A stretch of 64,000 nucleotides of DNA, from NCBI GenBank assembly GCA_019722365.1, contig JADFUC010000417.1:42880-106879 (forward strand). Reading direction: 5' to 3'. Under the pieces are notes generated by a model. That model worked only from the letters and a program-made list of their open reading frames with translations. It did not search any database and was not told the DNA's origin. Positions 1-12,356 of this stretch are shown piece by piece. The first letter of the stretch is position 1. Each line of letters begins with the position of its first letter. Made by a program: the position numbers and the translations under genes. The DNA is from Lithospermum erythrorhizon. Its lineage: Eukaryota > Streptophyta > Magnoliopsida > Boraginales > Boraginaceae.

Positions 1-1594
1 TTGACCTAAAATAATAAACTATTCTGATACTTTCAAGTGAAATCTTGTATTCTTGACTTTAAGAGCTTCAAACCGCCATGGTGAAAAGCATCATCTTGAT
101 GCCTCCATGGAAATACATTTGTTACTAATGACTAAGGCAAACACGCTGACTTGTGGATAAAAGCGAAATAAATAAATAAAGGCGACTAAGGCGGTAAATT
201 GTACAACCCGAATAAGCGGTTCGCATGCCGTATTAAAAAAATAACAAGCTAGGTCGTATCCGTATATACCCATTGATTCCATTACAATATATAAGGCAAA
301 ATTAAAAGCACTTTAAACTATGCATTTCATAAAATATTAAATGGTATGGAATAAATGACTCATAAAGTCATAAAACATTATTAATGCGACTAAGTGTGAA
401 ATCTGATAAGTATGCAATCAATACATAATAAACATGTACTTAATATGCAATTAACACTAATTACTCTCAATCAATTGAAATTTTAAATATATGATTGACA
501 ATCATATAAATAGTTTCCATTTTTTATTTTACAAATCAAATTCATATCACATAAATATACAATTAAATGTGATTGGAATTTAAATTCAAATTTGAATCTC
601 ATAATTAAATTAATGAAACATATGCAATTAAAATGCATTAATTTACATAAATTTTGTGTTCAATAATTATTACACTAATCATTTCATATAATTTAACTAG
701 ATATTGTTACCATGATCATATCATTTTAATAAATAAATATTTAAAAGGATAAATAATGAAAGTGACTATTTAATTAAATTTATTATCACCAAAATTGATA
801 ATTATAATTAGCATAATAATAAAATGATAACAATTTATAAAAAACCAAAAGTAATATTTTAAAAATTGAATAGGGTTTATTAACGACTGTCAGAAGAAGC
901 GACGGACGACCTACATGACCGTCTGGCGACCTGGCCCAGGACCTCCGGCGACTCCGTCAGTCGCGTCAACGGTGGCGGACCATCGGGTTGGCGGCTGGGC
1001 GTGCTACTGGAGGGGCCTCAGCAATCGCGCCTCCGTTTCACTTTATTTCCGGTTTTAGAGTTCGATTCAATTATTTGTAAAACCAATTTGAAGGCTTTAA
1101 ACTCATCCAAAAATTCTGAAATTCAGCAGACATTCCACACAGATTTTATTGAACCTCCTAATCGAATTTTGTCAAAAATTTTCCACTAATTAATTATACA
1201 ATAAACATTTCGGAAATCGAGAAAATTGTTTGGGTTACTTAAACTATCCCAAAAGTTATGAAATATTTTGGACATTGTTCTCGTACATTCGGGAGTTCAG
1301 AAAAAATTGGTGGAATTTTGAGTACATTTAAATACCTCAAATCAATAAAAAAGCGTTTAGATTTGTTAGGTATTTTTAAAGCCCTTTCAATTCTGAAACA
1401 CAAATCTAATTTCAAATTATCAAAATTAACAATATGATGAACTTGAATAATATATAATACATATATAAATCCATGGATCAATTTTCATAACATATATTCA
1501 TTGTCAAGAATATATAAACATGAAAATTGAGCATAAAATAATGTTCATACAACAAATTTTATAAAATATAATAGAAAGTATAAAATTTAAACAT
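1..1594 (-). mobile_element. Ty1/copia relic, 5' internal leader (running leftward)
   Basis: AT-rich DNA lying inside a minus-strand copia element whose 5' LTR ends at 1606. No gag or pol frame of useful length survives; the longest frames are 60-80 codons and match nothing I recognise. A GC-rich patch at about 890-1045 interrupts the AT-rich leader 560-710 bases downstream of the primer-binding site. A similar patch sits at the same distance in the copia at 13.3-21.5 kb. That shared layout, plus leader sequence shared around 1309-1516, is why I assign this stretch to the same element family. The element runs off the left edge. Confidence 0.5.
1309..1516 (-). repeat. Left arm of a ~200-bp inverted repeat
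   Basis: The reverse complement of this segment matches 1964-2178 closely by eye, including TATATTCTTGACAATGAATA and an ATTTATATATGTATTATA-like core; differences are scattered substitutions and small gaps. It is leader sequence of the minus-strand copia, about 90 bases downstream of its primer-binding site. Confidence 0.85.
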
Positions 1595-1605
1595 GCTCGA
1601 TACCT
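1595..1605 (-). other. tRNA-Met-type primer-binding site, degenerate
   Basis: Read on the minus strand, the LTR end CCAACA is followed by AGGTATCGAGC. This is close to the TGGTATCAGAGC site used by most plant copia elements. It fixes the element's orientation and the 3' edge of its 5' LTR. Confidence 0.7.
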
Positions 1606-1963
1606 TGTTGGAAAAATGCAACTTGTTCTTATTTAAAACATAAACAAATCTGTCAAAGATAGATAAATGTACAAAATCAATTCTGATATAAAATACATAT
1701 ATACATATATGTGTATAAATAAGTACTTACAATGCGTGAAATTCACCAACTATTCTCTCCGAAGCCTCCTTTGAATTCACTGCTTTTAGAACCACAAAGG
1801 TAGATGCCTCAATTAGTCCCTTGCGAGAGTGGTTGAACCACGCGATTGGAATTCTTTAGAATCCGCGAGATAAATTGGAGAACAAATTGAGTCTAAAGCC
1901 TGACTCAATTAGCTATGGAAGAGGAGGATGAGTAGGCCCTTACAGATTTGTGTTTTCTGTTTT
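1606..1963 (-). repeat. Copia 5' LTR (3' portion), minus strand
   Basis: The boundary toward the internal region reads TGTTGG on the plus strand (CCAACA on minus). The minus-strand text has the same order of landmarks as the LTR at 13337-13865: a purine-rich stretch, then GGAGGCTTC, then a TGTAAGTACTT-like stretch and an AT-rich end. The upstream end of the LTR is lost in the rearrangement described at 1309-2197, so its full length is unknown. Confidence 0.6.
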
Positions 1964-2178
1964 ATATATTCTTGACAATGAATATATGTTATGAAAATTG
2001 ATCCATGGATTTATATATGTATTATACATTATTCAAGTTCATCATATTGTTAATTTTGATAATTTGAAATTAGATATGTGTTTCATGAATTGAAAGGATT
2101 TTAAAAACATAATTTGATTGAAATCTAAACATTTTTTATTGGATTTGAGGCATTTAAAACGTAAAAAAAATTCCACCC
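1964..2178 (+). repeat. Right arm of the ~200-bp inverted repeat
   Basis: Copy of 1309-1516 in the opposite orientation. The arms are about 450 bp apart and enclose the LTR at 1606-1963. The segment around this arm is bordered by a 20-bp direct repeat (CAATTAGCTATGGAAGAGG at 1906-1925 and 2178-2197). Confidence 0.85.
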
Positions 2179-2197
2179 AATTAGCTATGGAAGAGGG

Positions 2198-3340
2198 GAC
2201 TCTTGTCCTCCTAGTTACGTCTTGAAGAGGCTTCTCGATTAGGGTTTCAGAAGATAAGGATCCCAAACATGCTAGAGACAATAATATGGAAGAATCGGGT
2301 TACACGCCATGACATCACAGTGAGGCGTTCAGGTCCACGGCTGTGGATCCTATCTTTTTCTTTATGTTTTTACCCATTACTATTACATTGTTAGTAATCT
2401 TGTTGTTTATCTAGGTCACGATCGGCTTTGTGGATGTATCTTCCTTTTTGAGTGGTGGTCTTTGTACTAACATCTCGTGAGGTATGTTTTGTCATCCTTG
2501 GTCTCATCTGATCATGTCTGCATGTATCATCGCCTGATTCGACCACTTCTTTCCTTTGTAAGTGCAGGAGTCGCTCGTCTGAAGGATGGGAATTTCGCTA
2601 GTGAAAATCCCCGAGGCATTCTTCTTGTATGGATAGGAGATTGTGGATGCGACTATGGCGTTCCTTCAGGTATTGACGTATTGAGTCCATTTTTAGGGAT
2701 AGTTTGAGAGCTTCTTGGGTGGAATTGTGTTCTCTTGTGGAGGGTAGATCATATGAGGCTCTTCTGGCAGAAGAGGAGAGCATCTTGGCCTCCTTCCAAG
2801 CCCTTGCGGAGTTTAGCAGACAAGACTTGACATGTCATGGCAAGAAGTTGAAGGCCACCTTTACAGGCTTTCGTTGTATCAAAGAAGTTAGGTGTAAGGT
2901 TGCTTCTCACAAAATTCATGATAGTTTATTCTTTGCTAGAAGCGTCGGAGAATTTATCTTCCAGTTGCTACATGAAGGAAAGGCTATTTCGGGGGGTCCG
3001 TGCCACACTTGTTGTAGTCGGAGGGGCAGGTGCCGTTTGGAAGGGGTTGAGCAGTGGATCTTCAGCATAGAGGCCCTTCGTGATGAGTCAACTTCGAGTC
3101 CATGATTGTTATTTTCAATTTGAGATGTCTGAGATACGTGCTCCTGATTTCTTCTTTGGAGGAGATCATTGAGAAGGGACAAGGGGATCGTCTAGAAAGG
3201 CAGTCGTGGGTTAGAGAGCACTGCATAGATTTGAAAGGACTCTTCTAGTTTACTTTTTACTTGCATCTTTTTATTTCATTTTACTTTATCGCCTCCTTTA
3301 ATTTATAACAGACTCTCCCTTGTCGGGATGAAATTTTGAT
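2198..3340. other. Unassigned degenerate DNA
   Basis: I recognise no gene here. The longest plus-strand frame (2704-3105, 133 codons) has ordinary composition but no motif I can name. A minus-strand frame over the same bases (2916-3182) is equally featureless. The segment is less AT-rich than 1-900, which suggests decayed coding sequence of an element rather than spacer. Confidence 0.3.
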
Positions 3341-3359
3341 TATATATATATATATATAT
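3341..3359. repeat. (TA)n microsatellite
   Basis: About nine uninterrupted TA dinucleotides. Confidence 0.95.
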
Positions 3360-3654
3360 TTAACTGTCTCATTTCATTCATTGCTTGTTGATTCAAGTTT
3401 CTAATCATTAATCTCTTTAACTTTTGTATTTGGATTCTTGGTAGAGCTCACATAAATCTCCGTTTATTATAAAATGACCACTTTCCCGTTGTGTGAGGAC
3501 AACATAAAGCGTTTTTAAGATTGTGAGTGAACTTGGGGATACCAAGCAGCTTACGTACCCATAGGGATCGATTCAAGCACAGTTCAAAGGGATTTGATGC
3601 TTTTAGCCTCGTATCGAGGAGGGTAGTGGGCATTTTATACTCAGCTTGGAGTTC

Positions 3655-3870
3655 TATCGTAAATTAACCTCGTACACGAGAGGGTTGGACAGGTTTATAC
3701 TCGTGTTCGGAGTGCAGGTAAGAGTGCTCGTGCAGGAAGGGTTGGACCGGTTATACTCGTGTCGAGTGGGTTAGGCGGTTTATACTTTCGTCTTGGGAGG
3801 TTTGGGCGGTTTATCCTCGATGCGTTTATACTCGTACTTAGGAGGTTTGGTAGGTTATCCGTGCTCAAGA
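3655..3870. repeat. Degenerate minisatellite, unit about 35-45 bp
   Basis: The motif GTTTATACTCGTG or a close variant recurs with GGTTTGGGCGG / GGGTTGGAC spacers at about 3690, 3750, 3780, 3810 and 3830. Unit lengths vary, and the copies are heavily diverged. Confidence 0.6.
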
Positions 3871-3959
3871 GGATGGTCCAAACGATAATTATGTGCGTCT
3901 TTACCATTGTTTTTGATGAGTGGTTTCATCTTTGAGATTTGTGCCTCGATCCCATTGTC

Positions 3960-4650
3960 GGCTTTACAACGAAGATAGGATGTTGTGGACTTACATAGTT
4001 GGGCATCGTTCTTTGAGGCGGATGATCGTTCCATAATAATACGTTCGTAGATGTGTTTGTATGCCGATTAGGTAATAGATGCGGCTACAGTAACCACTTC
4101 TAATATGCCAGCAGTTTTAATTTCGGCCGAATACTCCCGTATGAATGCGTTTTATCGACATAGCGTTGAATTTCGACTCCTCGCTCTTACAGAAGGTATT
4201 AAATTGTCTAGAGCGTGTGTTCTACAGGATTCGTCTGGCAAGCCCCTATTTCTTTGTTAGCTACTTACTCATATGCATGAAAAGGTGGACATGAACCTTT
4301 CTTATATCAGCTTTCGGGGATGAGGGGCACCAGCGTGCTTCTTTGAAATTTGGAAGGTAGCGCATACGAGTATGTGCTTTCGTCTTGTTCTTGAGGTTCA
4401 ACCGTCAATCTCACCCATGAAGGTAGGGTGTTGTTTACCAACATATCCAAACATCATTCTACGAGGCGGACAATCATTCTGATGTATGCTCTTGAATATC
4501 TTGTATAGTGGATGGAAATGCTTGATATTGCTTGAGGAACTTTTATAGGATCTTTAGCCCGTCGGTTGTCACTGAATACTCCCATATGGTTTGCTCATGA
4601 ACGTAGCGTTAGATTTCTAGTTCATCTACCTCTTCTAGAGAATATCCATG
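3960..4650. repeat. Degenerate direct duplication, period ~455 bp
   Basis: Landmarks at 3965-4185 recur in the same order at 4425-4615: GAGGCGGATGATCGTTCC against GAGGCGGACAATCATTCT, GAATACTCCCGTATG against GAATACTCCCATATG, and AGCGTTGAATTTC against AGCGTTAGATTTC. The flanking 3360-3960 and 4650-5983 hold no gene I can recognise. The 103-codon minus frame at 5324-5635 shows no domain. Confidence 0.6.
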
Positions 4651-6085
4651 TTCTAAGTGTACATCCTTGAATTCGCGTATCAAGCGTCCTACGTCCCCAG
4701 CATTGATAGCGTGGGAGGTTATATAAACCTCTCGCCGTTTTAACTCAGGATGAGGCCTTGTAACACTTGTCGACTAAGAAAGTGGACACATGCAGTATGC
4801 CTTCGTTTCGCTATTACATGTTGAAACATGAAGCCAGACTCTGTTCTTCTCATTTGTTCATGATAGGGTTAGAAGTTGGCTCTCGATGCTGAGAAAGCAG
4901 TTTCCTCTTGAGTAGGTTATGTCTTCTTACTCTTGCCCCCAGTCTTAGGAAGACTGACTTTCGTTTATTTGCGTTCTAGCCTTCGGTGGATGACTCTTCC
5001 ACCACGGATATGTGGCAGTTGTTTACCTCCTTGATTAGGACTCGTAGAGGGGATTTAGGAACATACCAGTGTCCAGTTGAAGGACTTCTGATGGCATGCC
5101 TCTTTTGTTGTAGCATCTTACGCGTTTAAATACAGGCAGATGCTGCTTGTCACCAAATCTCCCTAAACTTTACTTCTTTAGGGTAAATCGGTCTTGACAA
5201 GAGATCGTAAGCTTTGGCCCGTGGTTCCGTGCTCAAATTTTGGTCCACTCGGCCAGTAGTTTAAACCCACTAATGGCGTTGAAACTATCTTTTTCCAACT
5301 AAGTCGATTGGTAGAGTGAGTCCTTACAATTTTTTGGTGAGTTCGTCGTCGCTTTGTTGGAAGGATCGGGGGCTTGACTTTGGCGTTCTAAGGCTTGGCT
5401 TACGTGGTTCGGTTACGCCTTTCCCTCGATAGTGTTGGCACCGAAGTGTGATTCTTTGTTGTGAAAAGTTTTCATCGACCTTAATACGTTCTTTTGTTAA
5501 ACTTTTGCGATGCCGAGGAGATTGATGTAGGGTAGAACAAGCATTGTTGTTGTGGATCGATAGTCTTCCAGAGTAGTACATTGTATGTATTGTGGCATCG
5601 ATCACGTGGAGCTTAGGAGCATTGATTTCCTCCAATAGTTGAGTCTTGAGGCTACTTTCACCAAGGTCGTTGGAAATTATGATTGAACCACTATCGAGAT
5701 GAGAAGCTATTTAACGACTAAATCGATTGAGATACTAAGGTTTAATGTTTGGATGGAATGGAAACCCGGTAGCAATTGGCGAGATGATATCGAATTGTTG
5801 AGTTTCACGGAAAAATTAATACTCGGGACCATTTTTTTCATCAATTTAAAGTTGGGTGATGAAAGGTCATTTGGAAAGTTGGGTGATGAATAGAAACGCG
5901 GCTAAAAGTTAGATTGATCGTTCTGGCCTTTAGCCACAATGTAAAATATAAAACATGAATGGTATCTTTTGCAACTCATTTCACATTTCGGTCGACCACG
6001 CTCTCCTACTCTTCAAACTTAGTTCCTCAATTTCTCTTGAGAAACCATTTCAGAAAACTGGGTCCCTGCAGGGTTTTGTCTGGCC

Positions 6086-6306
6086 GTATGTTCTCTCCTT
6101 TTTGGGAAAAAAATTTGTGTGTCTTCTCTTTCTTCTAGGTCTACAGGGTTTGGTGCCTTTCTTAACTTCTTTTTACGTCACTATCCCAGCAGTTTTGTGC
6201 GCCGTCTGTTCTCCCACCTTTTGGGAAAAAAATTTGTGTCTTCTCTTTCTTCCTAGGTCTCTCTAGGGTTTGGTGCCTTTCTTCTTCTTTTTTCGTGTCA
6301 CTATCA
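6086..6306 (+). repeat. Two tandem units (~118 bp) in the LINE 5' leader
   Basis: Unit 1 (6086-6187) and unit 2 (6204-6306) share TTTTGGGAAAAAAATTTGTG, TCTTCTCTTTCTTC, TAGGGTTTGGTGCCTTTCTT (as CAGGG in unit 1) and a GTCACTATC end, in the same order. They lie upstream of ORF1, where promoter activity of a LINE would be expected; a role as promoter monomers is inference. Confidence 0.8.
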
Positions 6307-6640
6307 ATAGTTTTTACGTAGGAGTTCTCTTCTGACTCTTGATTAAGGCTGCCTCACTCCTTACAAGAGTTCAGTTTGGTTTTTATTTTTTCTCTCTTCT
6401 TGTTTGCTTATTTGTTTCTTCTTTTTTTTGCTCTACCCAACTAGATTTCGATCTGGTTGTTTGTCTAACTTCTTTTGTCTTCCTCTTTCCCTTTGCAGGC
6501 ACTGGGTACTTCTGGCAACAGGGTTTGACCTTGGGCATTCGGAAAGCTTTCCTTAACACCATCGCACTTGGATAATCGACTGTTCCATTTCTTTGAGTAC
6601 GGCTGTGATCCGGGGTTCTCTTGGCTTCAGTTTGGGTGGT

Positions 6641-7844
6641 ATGGAAGGAGATCTTGCGAGAGTGTTGGGCTCTCTTTTCTTTGGGGGGATGAATTAAGTG
6701 AGGTCATAATGCGGAGTTTGCTTATGAATCCTGGTGGCCCAAATGCAAGTAGATACTATTTCGTTTGATACACCCCCCGTATTGGGTTTAAATATGGAAC
6801 CACTACCATTGGGGTATGTTGACAGGGGTTTTGGGAGGGCAGTAGGGAGTGCATATAGGAGAGAGGTGTTGGAGGTGGATAAACGGAGCATTGAACAAGA
6901 AAGAGGTTGCTACATACGGGTAAAAATAGGTCTGGAAGTGAACAATCCACTTAAGCGTGGAGGTTTAGTACCGATGAAGACATGCAAAGTTCAAGTCATT
7001 TACCGCTACGAAAAATATGTGACATGTGCCTTTACTGTGGGAAGTTGGGGCTGAGGTTTACTATGTGAGGACAAGCTAAATGACAGAGGCTAGAAGAGTC
7101 AAGCAGCCTAACAAATTGGCTCAGTGGATCCTAGCACACGGGGAAAGGCGCAATCATTCAAGGAGAAGGGATTACCCGGGAAGCCAACCAAAAAGGAAAA
7201 GGCATGGGCGATTCATTTAATTCCCCTTGGAGAGGAGCAAAGGAGAACGAAAATCCAAATTATAGAGGCACGAAAGGCACAGCAGCTGGTATATCATGGA
7301 CAGGAGGAGGAGGAGGACAATTCAGGACATGCTTTAGTACGGGGACCTTTTCGATGCAGCCAAAGACAGTGAGGCAGGGTGCGGGTATGAGTTTATCCAA
7401 GAACCATTGGATAGTGGAGTTAAAAGTGACAGCTGGAGGGTGAATGAGGGTGTATCAGGGAAGCACTGAAGCAGGCTCAAGGGGAGTGTCAACAAGTAGG
7501 GAATAGAGAGGAAGGGGGGCTCTTAGACATAACGGGAGATAGCACCATTAAAATAAATAGAGAATCCTTCAAGGCACGTGAACTGGGGAAGCAAGTTGTG
7601 CCTATTCGAAATGTGTTGATGGAGCTTACAAACAGTGTCACTGGTGCTACTTCATTACAATCTGAAATGCAGACGGAAGCGACACGTATGGAGGGGGACT
7701 TTGGAGGGAAGGAAAACAAGAAAGTTGCGGACATTGGGGGAAATGAGGGTCGAGATATGAAATTGAAGCTGGGGAGTTGGAAAGATGATTATAGATTCAG
7801 AGAGCTCCACGAATACAGGTACAGGTGCAACCAGGAAGAGAGAG
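6641..7844 (+). pseudogene. LINE ORF1 (nucleic-acid-binding protein), 5' part, broken
   Basis: ORF1 of plant L1 elements encodes an RNA-binding protein that coats the element transcript. The ATG at 6641 opens MEGDLARVLGSL, followed by a frameshift into GDELSEVIMRSLLMNPGG. From about 6820, PLGYVDRGFGRAVGS and EVDKRSIEQERGCYIRVKI are the hallmark stretch ahead of the zinc knuckle in this family. The knuckle at about 7017-7060 reads DMCLYCGKLGL in a shifted frame: the two cysteines (CxxC) remain and the histidine is lost. A low-complexity Gly/Asn-rich tail follows (7204-7340). Several frameshifts and an internal deletion make it non-functional. A copia element interrupts the frame at 7845, and the reading continues at 12940. 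Confidence 0.8.
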
Positions 7845-8379
7845 TGTTGGGATTGAATAATATAAGCCTTGATTATATCAGCCTTTGTAGCCTCACGAGT
7901 CACAATATCTGATGTCTGAGCAGACGATAATTGAAAATACCAGTAAAAACACCCGGATCTTTATCACGGGTTACTTCGAGGAGTGCGTCGCATTCTTTAG
8001 CTGCCAGAAATCAGAAAGCTAGGAATGAACTCCTGACGATTGTTCTGAAGTCACCATCAGTAAGTTTAAATTGAGTATCTTTATAATCTAGTATTCTCAA
8101 TGACAAATCGAGTGCTAGATTTAGCTTAAATGATATCTGAGTAATCTTAATCAAGTAGAGAACAACTTCTATTGAATTTGGAACAATTTGAAAGTTAAAG
8201 AAAATTAGATTTTGGATTAAAAGGGTCTCGATAGCGGTCTCGATGGCCTCTGATGGGCTCCCATCTGAACCGGCTCCATTTGTGCATCAAGACCCCCAGC
8301 CGAGACCTTGGTCGTGGGGATCTCGATCCACCACATCTCGAACACTTGAAAATCACGTGGCTCGTGATAAACTTGGGCA
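7845..8379 (-). repeat. 3' LTR of copia 1
   Basis: Starts TGTTGGGATTGAATAATATA on the plus strand and aligns along its length to 12357-12939. Shared text includes ATAATCTAGTATTCTCAATG, TCAAGTAGAGAACAACT and TGAATTTGGAACAATT. It differs from its partner by many substitutions and small gaps, so the insertion is old. Confidence 0.85.
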
Positions 8380-11300
8380 CCCCGAATCAAATCTTCAAGA
8401 CCTCGATTTGACGGCACCTTAGGCTACTCGCTCAGAAGGATGGCGAAAATCGAATACAACCGAGCTTTCTCCTTGTTTACAACCTTTGTAAACATATATC
8501 TTGTCAACTTGAGGACCCCGTTCTCCCGTCTGAGCGTATGAAATGGAACCTCAGTTCTATGTGCTTTGTCCTCGCATGAAACACGGGAATTTTAGCCAGA
8601 TAAATCGCACTCTGACTATCACGGTACAAGGTGTTACATCCATGCTCAAGATTCGGCTCTTTCAAGAAAGTCTGCAACCAATCATCTCTTTCACGGCTTC
8701 GCCATAGCGGTATATTAACGCCACTTGTTAGACAATCTTCTTATTGGTTTTAGCTTCGATCTCGAGCTAATAGCATTACCTCAAGCGTGATACGTATCCC
8801 TTTAGTAGACTTCCTACTGCTCAACCTCGCCTACGTTGCTCGGCATCTACATATCCACTTAACCCGTACTAGATTCTACGGAAACATAAAGGATTTTCGG
8901 CCTTTACCAATTCGAATTGTCTGAAATCCTTAGCGAACTCCCGATATTTCTTTCCACACAGGTTGAACATATATCTACCATGCCACGGCATGCAATGCTC
9001 AGTGCAGTGCACCACCAGCATACATAAGATACCCCTCTGCGAAGCATAAAGCCTTATCCATATACTCTAAATCATCTTGATGCCGGAGGTGAATGTTGTG
9101 CGATAATTGAAAATGAGCGACTAATGGAGTCTTCTGGGCTTGCGTCAGCGTATTGAATCGACGATTACCTTCTTCGGTATTCTTCTTGTGTCAATCAAAG
9201 AATCCCGATCTCGATTATTCTCATCCTAAATTTGCTTCGCTTTCCACTTTTAGATTAACTTCATCCCTTGAATCCCCACTTGACAACTCTTTTCTTGGCA
9301 TGTTCACCTTTGGGTGGCTCCAAATCTGACATATCATCAACATAAAGAAGTAAGATAACATAATCTTTTGAAACTTCCTTATGTAAAACGTTAGTCGGTC
9401 TCACAACTTACAAACTTCAACCTTTTTGATAAAGTTAGCGAATGTAATATTCAGCGCCTCGGGCTTGTTTGGCGAAGTCTGAAACTCTTACGAAGTTTGC
9501 AGACCAAATCTTGCTCCCTCCCAACCTCCAAGCAAGGGTTTCTTCTCGAATAACTTTTCATCTAGATCGCCATGTAGAAGCCGGTTTACATCTATCCCGA
9601 TGAAGGTGCGAGATCATCTCACCGCTACGATCGGAAGCGATTCGATTGTCCTGAGAGCGACTGGTGGGGAATATTTGATGTAGTCGATTCGCTTCCCTCT
9701 GTTGGAATCCTTGACAACCAAGCGAGCTTTATAGCGTTTTTTCTTCCATCTGTTCCTCCTTGATTCGGTAGACCCATTTGATACAATATTCTTCTCGGCT
9801 TCTGGCGGTGCTTACCAACTTCCCACGTCATGTTTGTCGGCAATGACTCCATCTCCCTCTTTCATTGCTAACTCCCGGCGATCGACGTCACATTTATGCT
9901 TGCCGACATAACTAACGGGCTCGCCTCTGTCGGTTAACGGCGAAGAGATTAGCGGTGAATACCTACGAGTTGGTTTTCGACACGGATCACTGTACGAGAC
10001 CCGGGTAATGCGTACATCTTGATCCTTTATCGGTACAATCTTCACATTTGATCAGCAATGTTATCATGCGGACTGTCGTCTCCTCCATACATTCCATCTC
10101 TTAAAAGGTGGCATATCGGCAAAAGGATCTTGAGTTGATCTTCGGGAGCGAGGCATGATCTAAGGCATGTGTCATTTGGAAGGAACCCGAGTAAATGCGC
10201 CTTCTCTGCGCGTTTGACTTTCTCGATTATTTCGGTTGTGGCTTCTCATACACTTATTTCTCCTCCTAACGGTTTGTAATACGTCTACGTATAACACATG
10301 TTCATTGAAGACCACATTCTTTCTTCTAATGATCTTCAGGTTCTTGAATCATAGAACACGTATCCTATACCGGTCGTCGTAACCAATAAAATAGCAAATG
10401 TTAGATTTAGCTTCGAGCACATTTAGCATTTTCATCAACATGAACATATGCTAAACAACCAAATACTTCGAGGAAAGAATAATTTACCTTCTTAGAGCTC
10501 CCTTTCTCTTCGAGAATTGCGAAGTCGGAGGGGTGAAGGTCCTGTTGCTCAGCGGCGAAGTATTGATTCGTCCGCCCCGAGCGTTGAGGTAAACCCGCGG
10601 TGTAACCTGCGTGCCGGCACGTTCGATCAGCGTCCTTTTCATGCTCTGTTATTCACGTTACATTTGGGGGTGTTCAGAATTAGTCTTCTGCGTTCTTATT
10701 CCATTACCGACTGATATTGTTTGAAATCCTTATCGGCTGTATTCACCCTGGTAATAGGATCTAAACACTTCGCTCACAAATCCCGTCTCATTCTCAACCA
10801 TAGCTCTCCATTTCTTGAAAGCTTCATACACCTCGGATTTATTCTTCAGAAATAAACGGGCTTTCGTCGCGTCATCATTGAAGGTTACATGTCTGATGAA
10901 CTCTCGCGGGAGCAACGGGCGCGGTCCCCGGTTTATACATTGTGAAGACTAAATCCAAGCCTCTCGATTTCGGCTCAGCGCCCGATTTTAGCCATGACTT
11001 TCTTCGCTTCCCGAACACGGCTACTCGGATATGATGATCAGCAGTTGAGCTCGGGTATCACATTATTTGAAAGCAGCTAGTTTCATACCTTTCATGTAAG
11101 CCCAATCGGTTGTGCAGCGACATCGTCTTCAGAACTATCAATAGCGGCTATAGTCGTTTGAAACTCGATGGAGTGTAAGTACCTATCTTGAGATCTCGAA
11201 CTCTGGTCATTGCGCACCATTTGCACTTCCGATTGCACTTCACGAGCGTCGTTCGTGCCATCCTAAATCAGTATTCCACAATCGAAGCTCTTTGCGACTT

Positions 11301-12342
11301 GATGCGTACCTCACTTTAATTGATCTCGGTGAACCATTCGCTGACTTCAAGTTCAATCTCACCATCCGCCCGTCTTGAGGCTGCGCGTTAGCAGATGAAC
11401 CGACCCATAATCTCCCGGCCATATAATTGACATTATATCACAGTGGGTGTAGTATGAAAGCGATATACCGATCAGAATCCAGAATTTATCGAGCAATCGC
11501 GGACAAAGAGTAGAAGCATCCAGCAGTCGTGACAATATTCACATACTCTTGTTGCCACTACCGACTACGGATGCGCTTGCGTTGCCGCGTGTGACCGGTC
11601 TTGCCCAGCGTCCACGGCCCTTTCCGAGTAAGTCCTCCCGAACTTCGACTTACTCTTCCCTCTTGACTTTGACCTCCATTTATTCTTGTCACTTCCCTTT
11701 GTCATAGATTCACTGCCCACTTTAATGCATTCGATGCGGAACCTTTACCATTTCCGTCATTCTTCCGAACTAACGGACGGACATATTCTTCGACCGCCTT
11801 AGTACCTTCTCATTCCCCAGGCGAGATTACTCGCGTCTCATGGCTCCCAACTATGCGGCAAAGATGCCAATGAGTATCAATGCTTGTAATTAGTTCTCGA
11901 AGTTAACCTCAGCGATGAACAGGCGGTTACATCAAGCTATTGAAATCATTAAGGTGCTACTTGACCAGATGTTCATTGACATCACCAGGTAAACGATTGC
12001 CATCGAAACCATTACCTTATTGTTGGCGGATGGTTTCTCGTATAACCCGACAAGGCTATCATACGAAGCCCTTTGTCGTGGTCTCGCTTCATTAGCGGCA
12101 ACATTTCTGAAACCAAGCGGTGCAAACACGCGAGCATCACATCAGCGTTCACTCTTGATCTCCGTATTTGCGGGCTTAGCCTAAAAACTATGAAAACGCT
12201 TACATCTGAATAATCGCCCCGTGTTAAATGCCCCGATGGGCGAAATCAACCCACATCGAATTTATCTACAGCGTATGTCGATACGCCGTACTTTGCGTTG
12301 AATTTCGGATAAACTATATCTAGACTTCGAAGCTTTCAACCA
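8380..12342 (-). pseudogene. Copia 1 gag-pol polyprotein relic
   Basis: Coding order on the minus strand runs right to left. Gag of the UBN2/Retrotran_gag_2 type is at 11932-12129 (YDSLVGLYEKPSANNKV). Integrase core is at 10730-10915 (FLKNKSEVYEAFKKW, then MVENETG, then a damaged RSDNGGEY-like site reading RSYYQGEY). An RNase H trace is near 8560-8640. Reverse transcriptase text between 8.6 and 10 kb is too decayed to place exactly. No frame exceeds about 80 codons; stops and indels occur throughout, so no protein can be made. Confidence 0.75.
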
Positions 12343-12356
12343 AGCTCACGTGCAAT

